A stretch of 64,000 nucleotides of DNA, from assembly GCA_021203745.1 (NCBI GenBank), contig JAJQAP010000050.1, positions 1-64,000 of the forward strand. The letters are read 5' to 3'. Position numbers and translations under genes: made by a program. The DNA is from Coprobacillus sp. GTDB taxonomy: Bacteria; Bacillota_I; Bacilli_A; RFN20; CAG-826. Below the pieces are notes generated by a model. It ran no database searches and was not told the DNA's origin. It saw only the letters and a program-made list of their open reading frames with translations. Every line of letters starts with the position of its first letter. Position 1 is the first letter of the stretch. Shown here piece after piece: positions 57,056-64,000 of the stretch.

Positions 57056-57791
57056 TTAGTTTATTTACCACATTTATTATATCATCATTAATCAAAATAT
57101 CGCATGTTCCATCATATGATGTTTTATCTTTATTTATCAAAATGAGATTTTTGCCTTTAAAATAACGAACAAATCCCGCCGCGGGATATACCCTTAAAGA
57201 TGTACCAACAATTATCATCGTATCGCATGTCATAATCGCTGATATTGCTCTTTCACACATATCATTATCTAGTCCTTCTTCATATAAAACGACATCTGGT
57301 TTTATAAGACCGCCACATTTATCGCAATATGGGACTCCTTCATGGTCTAAGACATAATCTAGATCAAAGAACTTATTACATTTTTCGCAGTAGTTTCGAT
57401 GGATTGATCCATGGAGTTCATACACTCTAGATGAACCCGCTGCCTGATGGAGTCCATCGATATTTTGAGTGACTACTGTAACATTTTTACCTTTCTTTTC
57501 TAAACTGGCAAAATAAAGATGGGCGGAGTTAGGTTTAGCCTCTCTAAAGCACATCTTCTCTTTATAGAATTTATAGAAGTCTTTTGTGTTCTCATAAAAG
57601 AAGTGGTGAGAGACTATCTCTTCTGGAGGAAGAGTGTATTGGTGACCTTTATCGATAAAGATTCCGTTTGCCCCTCGAAAATCAGGTATGCCACTGCCTG
57701 TGGATATTCCTGCACCAGTAAAAACCACAATTGATTTTGCCTCGTTTATTGTTTGATATAGTTTATCTATTTCGTCCATATTTATACCCAT
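57030..57791 (-). CDS. NAD-dependent protein deacylase (sirtuin, CobB/Sir2)
   Basis: A 253-residue sirtuin. VVFTGAGISTGSGIPDFRG near residue 20, the catalytic segment VTQNIDGLHQAAGS then YELHGS with the active His, the zinc cysteines CEKC..CDKC near 135-160, and IIVGTSLRVYPAAGFV near 195. It removes acyl groups from lysines using NAD+. The start is either 57791 or the second in-frame ATG at 57779; no ribosome site separates them. First gene of the sirtuin-HAD-phosphatase operon, whose genes all overlap. Confidence 0.93.
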   Translation of the reverse strand: MGINMDEIDKLYQTINEAKSIVVFTGAGISTGSGIPDFRGANGIFIDKGHQYTLPPEEIVSHHFFYENTKDFYKFYKEKMCFREAKPNSAHLYFASLEKKGKNVTVVTQNIDGLHQAAGSSRVYELHGSIHRNYCEKCNKFFDLDYVLDHEGVPYCDKCGGLIKPDVVLYEEGLDNDMCERAISAIMTCDTMIIVGTSLRVYPAAGFVRYFKGKNLILINKDKTSYDGTCDILINDDIINVVNKLNEKEHSTL

Positions 57792-57853
57792 TAAATATTT
57801 TATTCAAAAAATAGGACTTTTTCATATAAAATAATAAAATATAATAGATTGTT

Positions 57854-59878
57854 ATGAGCAAAATAAGGTATTCACTAGCAGGTATTTTGTTTTATGTGAT
57901 CATCGTCATGGTGTGTTTTCTTTTAGAAAACGATGCCTTTTTAACTGGTGGTGATTATAATGATGGACTTGATTTAACATCATTCTATTTAATTACCATT
58001 GCTTTAATCGCTACGATGATCGTTTATTTCGTCGTCGAGCATAAGCATAACCAGATTCATACGAGTATACCCTTTGTTATCATTCTAGTCTTATGCTTTA
58101 TTCTCTTTGACTTTATGGTGTGGATTGATAAACCCGAGTATGGGATTGAACTAGATATTGCCACTAAATTACAGTACTCAATCACTCTAGCCTTAGGACT
58201 AGTGGGTATTTATATCGCGTGTTTTTATCAAACAAAAAGAAGAACAAGAGGAGGTGGACTCCAGTGGTTTGCTTATATCATTTTAGTTTATCTTCTAATT
58301 ACGATTATTTACTCCCTTATTAATGAATGGGATATATATAAAAGTGTTTTAGATGCTTCGACTTCTTTTGTGGGTAACGCTAAATCTATCTATCCATCAC
58401 ACAATATATATGGTTTAACACTTTTAATTGGTATTTTACTTTTAGCGTTATGTAACTATCATCAATCAAACTTTATCTACTACATACTCATGTTAGTGCT
58501 TTACCTTTGTATCTTCTTTACAAGAAGTGGAGGAGCTCTCATGTCCTCTACCTTCTTCCTTTTTGTCTACTTTATAATCCGTTATATTAAATACACGAAA
58601 AACCATCATAAAGGTGGACTAGTTGTCTTTTTAGTGGTCATTGCTCTTGCCCTAGCCTTTGTTATCGTAGACGCTATATTAACAAGTCAAGGTCATACAT
58701 TTATTAATAACGCCCTTATGAGTCTCTTTAATGAGATAGACATTGGTTCTAACTCCACCTTAACAGGGAGAACCGCTATATGGGATAACCTCTATTCAGT
58801 ATTAGAGTCTAATCCGCTTTACCTAATCTTTGGACTTGGTTATAGAGGAACTCAATCAGTCACTCCTTTCTTTGGTTATAAGTTTGAGTCCGCTCATAAC
58901 GCCTTTTTGCAGGTAATGGTCGATAGCGGTCTTGTTGGACTAGCGCTTTATGTTAGTATGCTAATCTATACCTTCTACTGCTGTATCAGACTCATGAAAA
59001 GAGGAAAGGTTGAATATGGATTAACCTTTATTGTTATGATCCTTGCCTTAATGCTCGATGGAGTGGTCGAGTCCACAGTAATATTTGGTCTTAATAGCCT
59101 TGGTATTATTATGGGTTTCTTCTTTATTCTCTCTCCAATTATTTCTTGGCATCGCTTAAAGCATCCTGAAAGAGTGGAGGTAGTTGCTATCGAAAAACCC
59201 GTTCCTTATGAAGAGAATCGTCTCCAAAGATTCTTCACTGGTGTGGTTTGGGGTTTTACAATATGCGCAGCGTGTCTATTCATGTTTAACTATGTCAATG
59301 GTGGAGATAATCCTGAATTCGCTAAATTATGCTTCTATATCTTTATTTGCTTAGTTATAAGTGCCTTATTCTTACCAACAATTATAACTGGTATGTTGCG
59401 GGGTAAATGTAGTCAAAGACTGAAGACCACTAGAGCGGTTCTCCTGTCTTTCTTAATAGTAATAGTAGCTCTAGTGTTTGGTTATGCCTTTACCTATATC
59501 AATGAAGATTACTTCCTCCTTGGTTTCACTATAGGGTATGGAATATCCACTCTTATTATCGCCTTTATCTTCTCCCTTACTATTGGTCATATTGGATCTC
59601 AATTTGTTAACTTCTTTAAAGGAATAACCATCACTGAAAGATTTGCTTTTATTGTGCAAATCGTCGTGGAACTACTTATCTATCTAATTCTTACCTATGC
59701 CTTTAGTTATGAATGGAGCATCCTCTCTATTCTTATTGTCTCCGTTATTGGTTTACTCTCTTACTTTGCTACATTCTTCCTTAAACCATCTCATGAAGTA
59801 AATAGAACTCTAGAGTATTTCAATGATTGGCAGATTAACGCTAATCTCAAATATCACGAAAAACGTTATGATATATAG
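57854..59878 (+). CDS. O-antigen ligase/polymerase-like membrane protein (Wzy/WaaL family)
   Basis: A 674-residue polytopic protein with about 15-17 TM helices. The Wzy_C hallmark region is NSTLTGRTAIWDNLYSVLES near 300 followed by LIFGLGYRG and SAHNAFLQVMVDSGLVGLAL, an arrangement used by O-antigen ligases, teichuronic and capsular polymerases. The last 150 residues add five helices and a short charged tail. Monocistronic; TATAAT at 57840-57845 lies 8 bases before the ATG with no ribosome site, so it is probably leaderless. It may polymerise the surface glycan implied by the glycosyltransferases and GalE. Confidence 0.82.
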   Translation: MSKIRYSLAGILFYVIIVMVCFLLENDAFLTGGDYNDGLDLTSFYLITIALIATMIVYFVVEHKHNQIHTSIPFVIILVLCFILFDFMVWIDKPEYGIELDIATKLQYSITLALGLVGIYIACFYQTKRRTRGGGLQWFAYIILVYLLITIIYSLINEWDIYKSVLDASTSFVGNAKSIYPSHNIYGLTLLIGILLLALCNYHQSNFIYYILMLVLYLCIFFTRSGGALMSSTFFLFVYFIIRYIKYTKNHHKGGLVVFLVVIALALAFVIVDAILTSQGHTFINNALMSLFNEIDIGSNSTLTGRTAIWDNLYSVLESNPLYLIFGLGYRGTQSVTPFFGYKFESAHNAFLQVMVDSGLVGLALYVSMLIYTFYCCIRLMKRGKVEYGLTFIVMILALMLDGVVESTVIFGLNSLGIIMGFFFILSPIISWHRLKHPERVEVVAIEKPVPYEENRLQRFFTGVVWGFTICAACLFMFNYVNGGDNPEFAKLCFYIFICLVISALFLPTIITGMLRGKCSQRLKTTRAVLLSFLIVIVALVFGYAFTYINEDYFLLGFTIGYGISTLIIAFIFSLTIGHIGSQFVNFFKGITITERFAFIVQIVVELLIYLILTYAFSYEWSILSILIVSVIGLLSYFATFFLKPSHEVNRTLEYFNDWQINANLKYHEKRYDI

Positions 59879-59891
59879 ATTTAGATAACTC

Positions 59892-59925
59892 TTATATTTA
59901 ATATAAATATAATATTTGTTATCAT
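59892..59925 (+). promoter_or_regulatory. smpB promoter with inverted repeat over the -35; leaderless start
   Basis: An extended -10 TG-T-TATCAT (59917-59925) ends 8 bases before the smpB ATG at 59934. The inverted repeat TTATATTTA-ATA-TAAATATAA (59892-59912) covers the -35 position (TTTAAT, 59897-59902) and could also end the preceding gene. Confidence 0.6.
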
Positions 59926-59933
59926 ATTTAGTT

Positions 59934-60401
59934 ATGGCAAGAGCGGTAGATGGTATCAAAATTATATGTGTTAATCGTAAAGCAAGTTTTAACTACTATC
60001 TTTCAGACTACCTTGAATGTGGGATTGCTTTAAAAGGGACAGAAATAAAGTCATTAAGGGTGAATGGGGCAAATATCAGTGATGCCTACGTCATCTTTAA
60101 TAATGAAATACCTCAGATTATCAATATGCATATATCGATTTATAAAGAAGGTAATATCTTTAACCATGACCCTTTAAGAACAAGAGAGCTCTTAATGCAT
60201 AAAAAAGAGATTCGATACTATATGGGTAAGATCCAAAGAGAGGGTTATACCGTGGTGCCCACTCGTCTATACTTCTCTCATGGAAAAGCGAAAGTAGAAA
60301 TCGCTCTTGCAAAAGGTAAACATAACTACGATAAAAGAGAGACGATTAAAAAGAGAGATATGCAAAGAGACCTAGATAGAACACTTAAAGAGGATAAATA
60401 A
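59934..60401 (+). CDS. smpB: SsrA-binding protein SmpB
   Basis: A 155-residue OB-fold protein that delivers tmRNA to stalled ribosomes. IKIICVNRKASFNYYLSDYL, GIALKGTEIKSLRVNGANIS, and the Lys/Arg-rich C-terminal tail (GKHNYDKRETIKKRDMQRDL) are all diagnostic. The frame opens at 59916, but that part lies in the promoter, so the ATG at 59934 (MARAVDG) is used. It shares one base with folC. Its tmRNA partner is at 18541. Confidence 0.96.
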   Translation: MARAVDGIKIICVNRKASFNYYLSDYLECGIALKGTEIKSLRVNGANISDAYVIFNNEIPQIINMHISIYKEGNIFNHDPLRTRELLMHKKEIRYYMGKIQREGYTVVPTRLYFSHGKAKVEIALAKGKHNYDKRETIKKRDMQRDLDRTLKEDK

Positions 60402-61615
60402 TGACTGAAGATTTTTTAAAAGAATACACGAGAAATGACTATCAAATTGATAATTTTACCGACTTTATTAATAAGGTAAAGTTTGAGTTTAATGTCCCAG
60501 CGATCCATATTGCCGGCACAAATGGAAAAGGCTCCACGGCGCATTTTCTTTCCTCTATCTACCAAGAAGCTGGTTTAAAAGTGGGTCTTTATATGTCTCC
60601 ATTTACTAAAGAGATAAATGAGATGATCACAATCAACGGAGAAAGAATCTCAGATGATGACTTTCTTAAATATTATAACCAGCATGAATCACTCTTTAAA
60701 AAATACGATCTCTCTAAATTTGAAATCGAAACCTTTATCATGTTCTCTTACTTTAAAGATCAAAATTTAGACCTCGCTATCATCGAATGTGGGATGGGAG
60801 GAGAAGAAGACGCCACAAACATCTTTACCCCAATACTATCGATTATCACGACAGTCTCGCTAGAGCATACCGAAGAGTTAGGACAAACAACCTCAGAAAT
60901 AACCCTCTCTAAATCAGGAATCATCAAGTACGAAGTTCCTGTTGTGGTGGGTTCTAAATTTAATGAAGATGACTTATCACTCCTCTCTAATATATGTAAA
61001 AAGAATCGTACAACCTTGCATGTAACAACGGATTATCATAACGCTTCTTTAGATGAAGAAGGTTATACCTTTACCTACTATACATATAAGGATGTCAAGA
61101 TTAGATTCAGTGCCTACTACTCCATAGAGGATGCCTCTATCGCCCTAGAAGCAGTAAGAGTGTTAATGGATAGGATCCCAGTAACAGAGACCCAAGTGAG
61201 AAATGGTTTACTCAATATGGAACTACCTTTAAGGATGGAAAAAGTAAGAGATAACCCCACAGTTATTCTCGATGGCGCCCATAACCTAGAAGCATGTGAA
61301 AACCTCGCAAAATCAATTGAAAGTTACGCAAAAGGGAAACCAATTCATATTATTTTTGCTTGCTTTAAAGATAAAGATGTTTCTGGAATGCTTCAAGCAC
61401 TTAACCTTGTCAGTGATGATTTAACGATGACGACCTTCCCTCATATTAGAGCAAGAGGGGAAAGGGAACTATTCTTCTTTATGGAGGAGTATCAATATAA
61501 GGGCGACTATAAAGCACTCATAAATGAAAAGATAGAACAGTATCCAGATGATATTATTTTAGTTACAGGTTCTCTTGCTTTTGTGGGTCTTGTAAAGGAT
61601 ATGTTTGATGACTAA
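60401..61615 (+). CDS. folC: Bifunctional folylpolyglutamate/dihydrofolate synthase
   Basis: A 404-residue Mur-ligase-fold enzyme that adds glutamates to folates, keeping them in the cell. AGTNGKGSTAHFLSSIY near residue 39 is the P-loop, GLYMSPFTKEINEMITING follows, ECGMGGEEDATNIF near 127 binds metal, and VILDGAHNLEACENL near 290 is the C-domain motif. The family is near 420 residues. Its last 8 bases overlap the FolT-like gene, which fits folate uptake and retention as one unit. Confidence 0.93.
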   Translation: MTEDFLKEYTRNDYQIDNFTDFINKVKFEFNVPAIHIAGTNGKGSTAHFLSSIYQEAGLKVGLYMSPFTKEINEMITINGERISDDDFLKYYNQHESLFKKYDLSKFEIETFIMFSYFKDQNLDLAIIECGMGGEEDATNIFTPILSIITTVSLEHTEELGQTTSEITLSKSGIIKYEVPVVVGSKFNEDDLSLLSNICKKNRTTLHVTTDYHNASLDEEGYTFTYYTYKDVKIRFSAYYSIEDASIALEAVRVLMDRIPVTETQVRNGLLNMELPLRMEKVRDNPTVILDGAHNLEACENLAKSIESYAKGKPIHIIFACFKDKDVSGMLQALNLVSDDLTMTTFPHIRARGERELFFFMEEYQYKGDYKALINEKIEQYPDDIILVTGSLAFVGLVKDMFDD

Positions 61616-62426
61616 GTTTAAAGAGAAGTTTTTTATAGAGACGAACTTGAGTCTAGTTAACAAGATTACCCTTGCGGGTCTTTTTATTGCCCTTGCCATC
61701 ATCTTTAATAAGATTATTGCGATCAATGCAATATCCTTTATCCCATTTCTTAGGATATCCTTTGGCGGTTGTGCGGTAATTATATTAGCCTCACTCCTTT
61801 TAGGACCTCTTTTTGGTGGGGTTGTTGGGGTGTTCTCCGATGTCTTTGGATACCTTATCTTTGATATGTCCGCGTATGGGTATTTCCCTCAGATTACCCT
61901 TATCTATTTACTCCTAGGAGTGCTACCTTCTTTTATCTTTGGTTTAATTAAAAATATGAAGAGCAAAAGCCTTCTTCTCTCTTTAGAGTGTATCTTAATG
62001 TCTTTACTCCTAATAGGCTTATCTTTATACCTAGGATTAAATAATGAGGTAACTATCTTTGGATCAACCTATTCTATTAGTCTCTGGATGAAGATAGTTT
62101 TACCTTTAGTGGCCTTTATATTATTTGGTTTAATAATCCTTATCACAGTTTTAATTGATCGTCACTTTGCTAAGTTGGAATCAAAAAACATCCCTCTTAA
62201 TACTTATCAAATATCCTTTGGGTGTTTTATCAGCGAACTAGTCGTTATGGTGGGTTTTGGCGCCTATATTAAAGCGCTTTGTTTTGGCTTGTCTATGTAT
62301 CTATTAATTCTTGCCTGTCAAAGCCTAGTTATGTTTTTTGATGTCGCTCTAAATACCTTTATCATCTCTTATGTTCTAGTTATTTTTAAAAGGTATTATC
62401 CCGCAAAAGTCGCGGTTAATAGTTGA
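61608..62426 (+). CDS. ECF transporter S component, folate-type (FolT-like)
   Basis: A 272-residue membrane protein with six or more TM helices. ISFIPFLRISFGGCAVIILA and LLLGPLFGGVVGVFSDVFGY near residues 40-85, with YGYFPQITLIYLLLGVLPS after them, match FolT-type S components; the RISFG segment is a recurring signature of the family. It is longer than typical FolT (about 170-180) because of an insertion (about 118-200). The overlap with folC makes folate the best substrate guess. The ECF module is not in this window. Confidence 0.78.
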   Translation: MTKFKEKFFIETNLSLVNKITLAGLFIALAIIFNKIIAINAISFIPFLRISFGGCAVIILASLLLGPLFGGVVGVFSDVFGYLIFDMSAYGYFPQITLIYLLLGVLPSFIFGLIKNMKSKSLLLSLECILMSLLLIGLSLYLGLNNEVTIFGSTYSISLWMKIVLPLVAFILFGLIILITVLIDRHFAKLESKNIPLNTYQISFGCFISELVVMVGFGAYIKALCFGLSMYLLILACQSLVMFFDVALNTFIISYVLVIFKRYYPAKVAVNS

Positions 62427-62463
62427 TATTTGCAAGCTTATTTAAATAGATAAATCGTTATCT

Positions 62464-62525
62464 CTTATTTAATTTTAAATAAGGAAAAAATAAATCATTG
62501 ATAAAATATTATTAAATAGTAAAAT
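62464..62525 (+). promoter_or_regulatory. Inverted repeat and promoter before the YwaF-like gene
   Basis: CTTATTTAA-TT-TTAAATAAG (62464-62483) follows the FolT gene by 37 bases, with no T run. TTGATA (62498-62503), 16 bases, TAAAAT (62520-62525) then gives a start near 62532 and a short leader with the ribosome site TTAAGGAAAAAG. Confidence 0.55.
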
Positions 62526-62546
62526 AAAACTCGTTAAGGAAAAAGT

Positions 62547-63782
62547 ATGTTTGGAACCTATCACTTAATCTGGCTAGCAATCATCATCGTAATCATCGTG
62601 GTTGTTTTAGTGATACTCTGTCACTTCAAGGTGAGACTTGATCGGGTTGTTTTAGTTTGTTTTATCTATGCTTGTGTATCAGAGATAGTGAAAGTCTTAG
62701 TGTCTGTAGAGATGCTACCAACCGCCGATGGCGGTGTAACCCCATACCTACCTACAGAAAACGTTCCATTACACCTTTGCTCAATCCAAACAATCTTTAT
62801 TGCCATCCTTTGTTTCACAAAGAAAGACAGCAGAATCCATAAGATACTCCTTCCATTTATGTTTGTAACTTGTATTGTTGGAGCCGCTTGTGCGGTGGCA
62901 ATGCCAACATGCTTCTCTGATGCAATTCCTTATGAAGAAGCATTCCTTCATATTAGACCATATCAGTACTTCCTCCATCATGCGATGCTTATTATCCTTG
63001 GATTCTATATTCCTCTATCTGGTGGTCTTAGAGGTATTAGAGCAAGAGATATCGGTTATTCTATTGCTCTTCTTGCCCTATGCGCATATATGGGACTCGT
63101 TGTGAACTCTCTATTTGCTAATATCACATACACAAATATCTATGATGAGGAAGGCAACTTAATCGGTAGTGAGAGAGTTGTTAACTCGATTACAAACTTC
63201 TTCTTTGTCTTTGGATTCCCAGAAGGAGTACCTATCTTCCAGTATGACGATAAATCGGGATGGCTCATCTATCTCTTATTCTTAACCGCTTTAGCGGCCG
63301 TCCTAGTGACAATCTTTGAACTACCATTTGTTCTTTACTATCGTAAACATAAGCCAGTGGATGAAGCGGCATCTGGTAGTGAACTAGCTCTTGTTGGAGA
63401 GGGCGCTAACGCTCCTAACCAAGAAGCCACCACAATTGTTAATATCAATGTCCAAAATCCTGAAACTGAAAATAAGGCTTATCTCTTTACAAGTGAAGAG
63501 AATAAAGATTATATCTTTAAAGCGGATGCCGCTACACGTGCTCTACTTACTAAGAAATTAGAGGAAGAGCAAGAAAAAGGTGTTACCCCACTTGTGGATA
63601 TCTTAACTTCCTTAACAACCACAGCTAAATTACCAGAGGGTTATAACAGTGTGACCTCTACTGATCCTTTATATAATGGTTATACCCTTGTCTATGTTGA
63701 TGAGAGTGTTTGCCTCTATTACCTAGTTAATAAATCTAAAAAATCGATAGATATTGTCCTTGTTAATCGTTTAAGTGATTAA
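62547..63782 (+). CDS. YwaF/TMEM164-like membrane protein with C-terminal soluble extension
   Basis: A 411-residue protein. The first 270 residues contain about seven TM helices with the YwaF (TIGR02206) hallmarks: VPLHLCSIQTIFIAILCF near 73 (conserved HxC) and YQYFLHHAMLIILGFYIPLS near 145 with conserved His residues. The eukaryotic relative TMEM164 is a lipid acyltransferase that uses the Cys and His of such motifs. Residues 275-411 form an acidic soluble domain unusual for YwaF, which is normally about 230-240 long. Own promoter and terminator. Confidence 0.65.
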   Translation: MFGTYHLIWLAIIIVIIVVVLVILCHFKVRLDRVVLVCFIYACVSEIVKVLVSVEMLPTADGGVTPYLPTENVPLHLCSIQTIFIAILCFTKKDSRIHKILLPFMFVTCIVGAACAVAMPTCFSDAIPYEEAFLHIRPYQYFLHHAMLIILGFYIPLSGGLRGIRARDIGYSIALLALCAYMGLVVNSLFANITYTNIYDEEGNLIGSERVVNSITNFFFVFGFPEGVPIFQYDDKSGWLIYLLFLTALAAVLVTIFELPFVLYYRKHKPVDEAASGSELALVGEGANAPNQEATTIVNINVQNPETENKAYLFTSEENKDYIFKADAATRALLTKKLEEEQEKGVTPLVDILTSLTTTAKLPEGYNSVTSTDPLYNGYTLVYVDESVCLYYLVNKSKKSIDIVLVNRLSD

Positions 63783-63805
63783 TAAGACTTTTATATAAAC
63801 CTCCT

Positions 63806-63846
63806 TCATTTATTCAGTTGAATAAATGATTTTTTTTATCTACAAT
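63806..63846 (+). promoter_or_regulatory. Terminator overlapping the next gene's promoter
   Basis: The stem TCATTTATTC/GAATAAATGA (63806-63815 with 63820-63829), loop AGTT, and eight T residues form a clear terminator. The same bases hold TTGAAT (63818-63823), which with a 17-base spacer precedes TACAAT (63841-63846). That -10 ends 6 bases before the ATG at 63853, so the next mRNA should be leaderless. Confidence 0.85.
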
Positions 63847-63852
63847 GAAGTT

Positions 63853-64000
63853 ATGAAGAAAAGATTAAATAAGTACATTTTACTTCTTGGAGTGTCCGTC
63901 CTTTTAATCAGTGGTTGTAACAACCAAAATAAGAATGAGGTTTCTGAATCTAGTGAACTAGATGAAAGCGTTACTCCTCGTGATCCCGTGGTACCTGGAG
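63853..64000 (+). CDS. Putative lipoprotein (N-terminal part, cut by window edge)
   Basis: 49 codons are visible. MKKRLNKYILLLGVSVLLIS then GC is a textbook lipoprotein signal with lipobox LISGC (Cys22). After the Cys the protein is Asn-, Glu- and Ser-rich, the usual flexible linker. What the mature domain does cannot be seen. The start codon lies 6 bases after the -10 with no ribosome site. Confidence 0.8.
   Translation, partial: MKKRLNKYILLLGVSVLLISGCNNQNKNEVSESSELDESVTPRDPVVPG

Noticed and set aside
57795..57842. 10-base AT inverted repeat before the Wzy-like gene
   Set aside because: Arms are A/T only and 28 bases apart in very AT-rich sequence, so it is probably fortuitous.

Overview
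The window is AT-rich bacterial chromosome from the low-GC Firmicutes side, most likely an uncultured, mollicute-related member of the class Bacilli (inference). Support: Bacillus-like gene orders (mfd-rqcP-tilS-ftsH; rpsF-ssb-rpsR; gdpP-rplI-dnaB-walJ-rlmH; tsaE-tsaB-rimI-tsaD; pcrA-ligA-gatCAB), heavy AGA/AGG use for Arg, ECF-type vitamin transporters, a large Opp system and a GatA variant of the type I associate with Mollicutes. TGA is used as a stop and Trp is TGG, so the standard bacterial code applies. No insertion sequence, prophage or CRISPR array was seen.

Layout. 1-9.7 kb is housekeeping: the 3' part of mfd, rqcP, tilS, ftsH, dus, lysS and the rpsF-ssb-rpsR operon. 9.8-11.5 kb is a two-gene accessory cassette (predicted secreted papain-like cysteine peptidase plus a lipoprotein) sitting between rpsR and gdpP. 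11.6-17.2 kb is the gdpP-rplI-dnaB-walJ-rlmH operon. 17.3-22.2 kb holds membrane proteins, tmRNA, DegV, an XRE-type membrane regulator and a patatin. 22.4-31.8 kb is an oppABCDF operon ending in a membrane-anchored BspA-like leucine-rich-repeat protein. 31.8-34.7 kb has a glycosyltransferase, ung, and a TPP riboswitch controlling a long ThiT. 34.8-40.7 kb has a DUF3137-like protein, Ntdp, the t6A genes and asnS. 40.7-43.7 kb is a reverse-strand cluster of envelope proteins and a thioredoxin-like lipoprotein. 43.7-53.1 kb is pcrA-ligA and gatCAB-galE-lipase. 53.1-64 kb has tRNA-Arg(CCU), tRNA-Ala(GGC), glycosyltransferase, CarD/CdnL, a reverse-strand sirtuin-HAD-tyrosine phosphatase operon, a Wzy/WaaL-like protein, smpB, folC-folT, a YwaF-like protein and the start of a lipoprotein.

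How the parts fit. Ribosome rescue is represented twice (tmRNA plus SmpB; RqcP), vitamin acquisition by ECF S components (ThiT under TPP control; FolT fused by overlap to FolC), peptide uptake by Opp, and surface carbohydrate by two glycosyltransferases, GalE and a Wzy-like polymerase.

The most notable regulatory theme is promoter architecture. Many first genes of operons have a -10 hexamer only 6-8 bases before ATG with no Shine-Dalgarno sequence, which predicts leaderless mRNAs, while genes inside operons have good Shine-Dalgarno sites. In several of these intergenic gaps an inverted repeat (sometimes a clear terminator) covers the -35 box of the next gene. I did not find an obviously new defence or mobile system; the best candidates for unusual biology are the leaderless/inverted-repeat promoters, the Opp-BspA linkage, the peptidase-lipoprotein cassette, the extended ThiT behind its riboswitch, and the tmRNA tag that ends in ALA.
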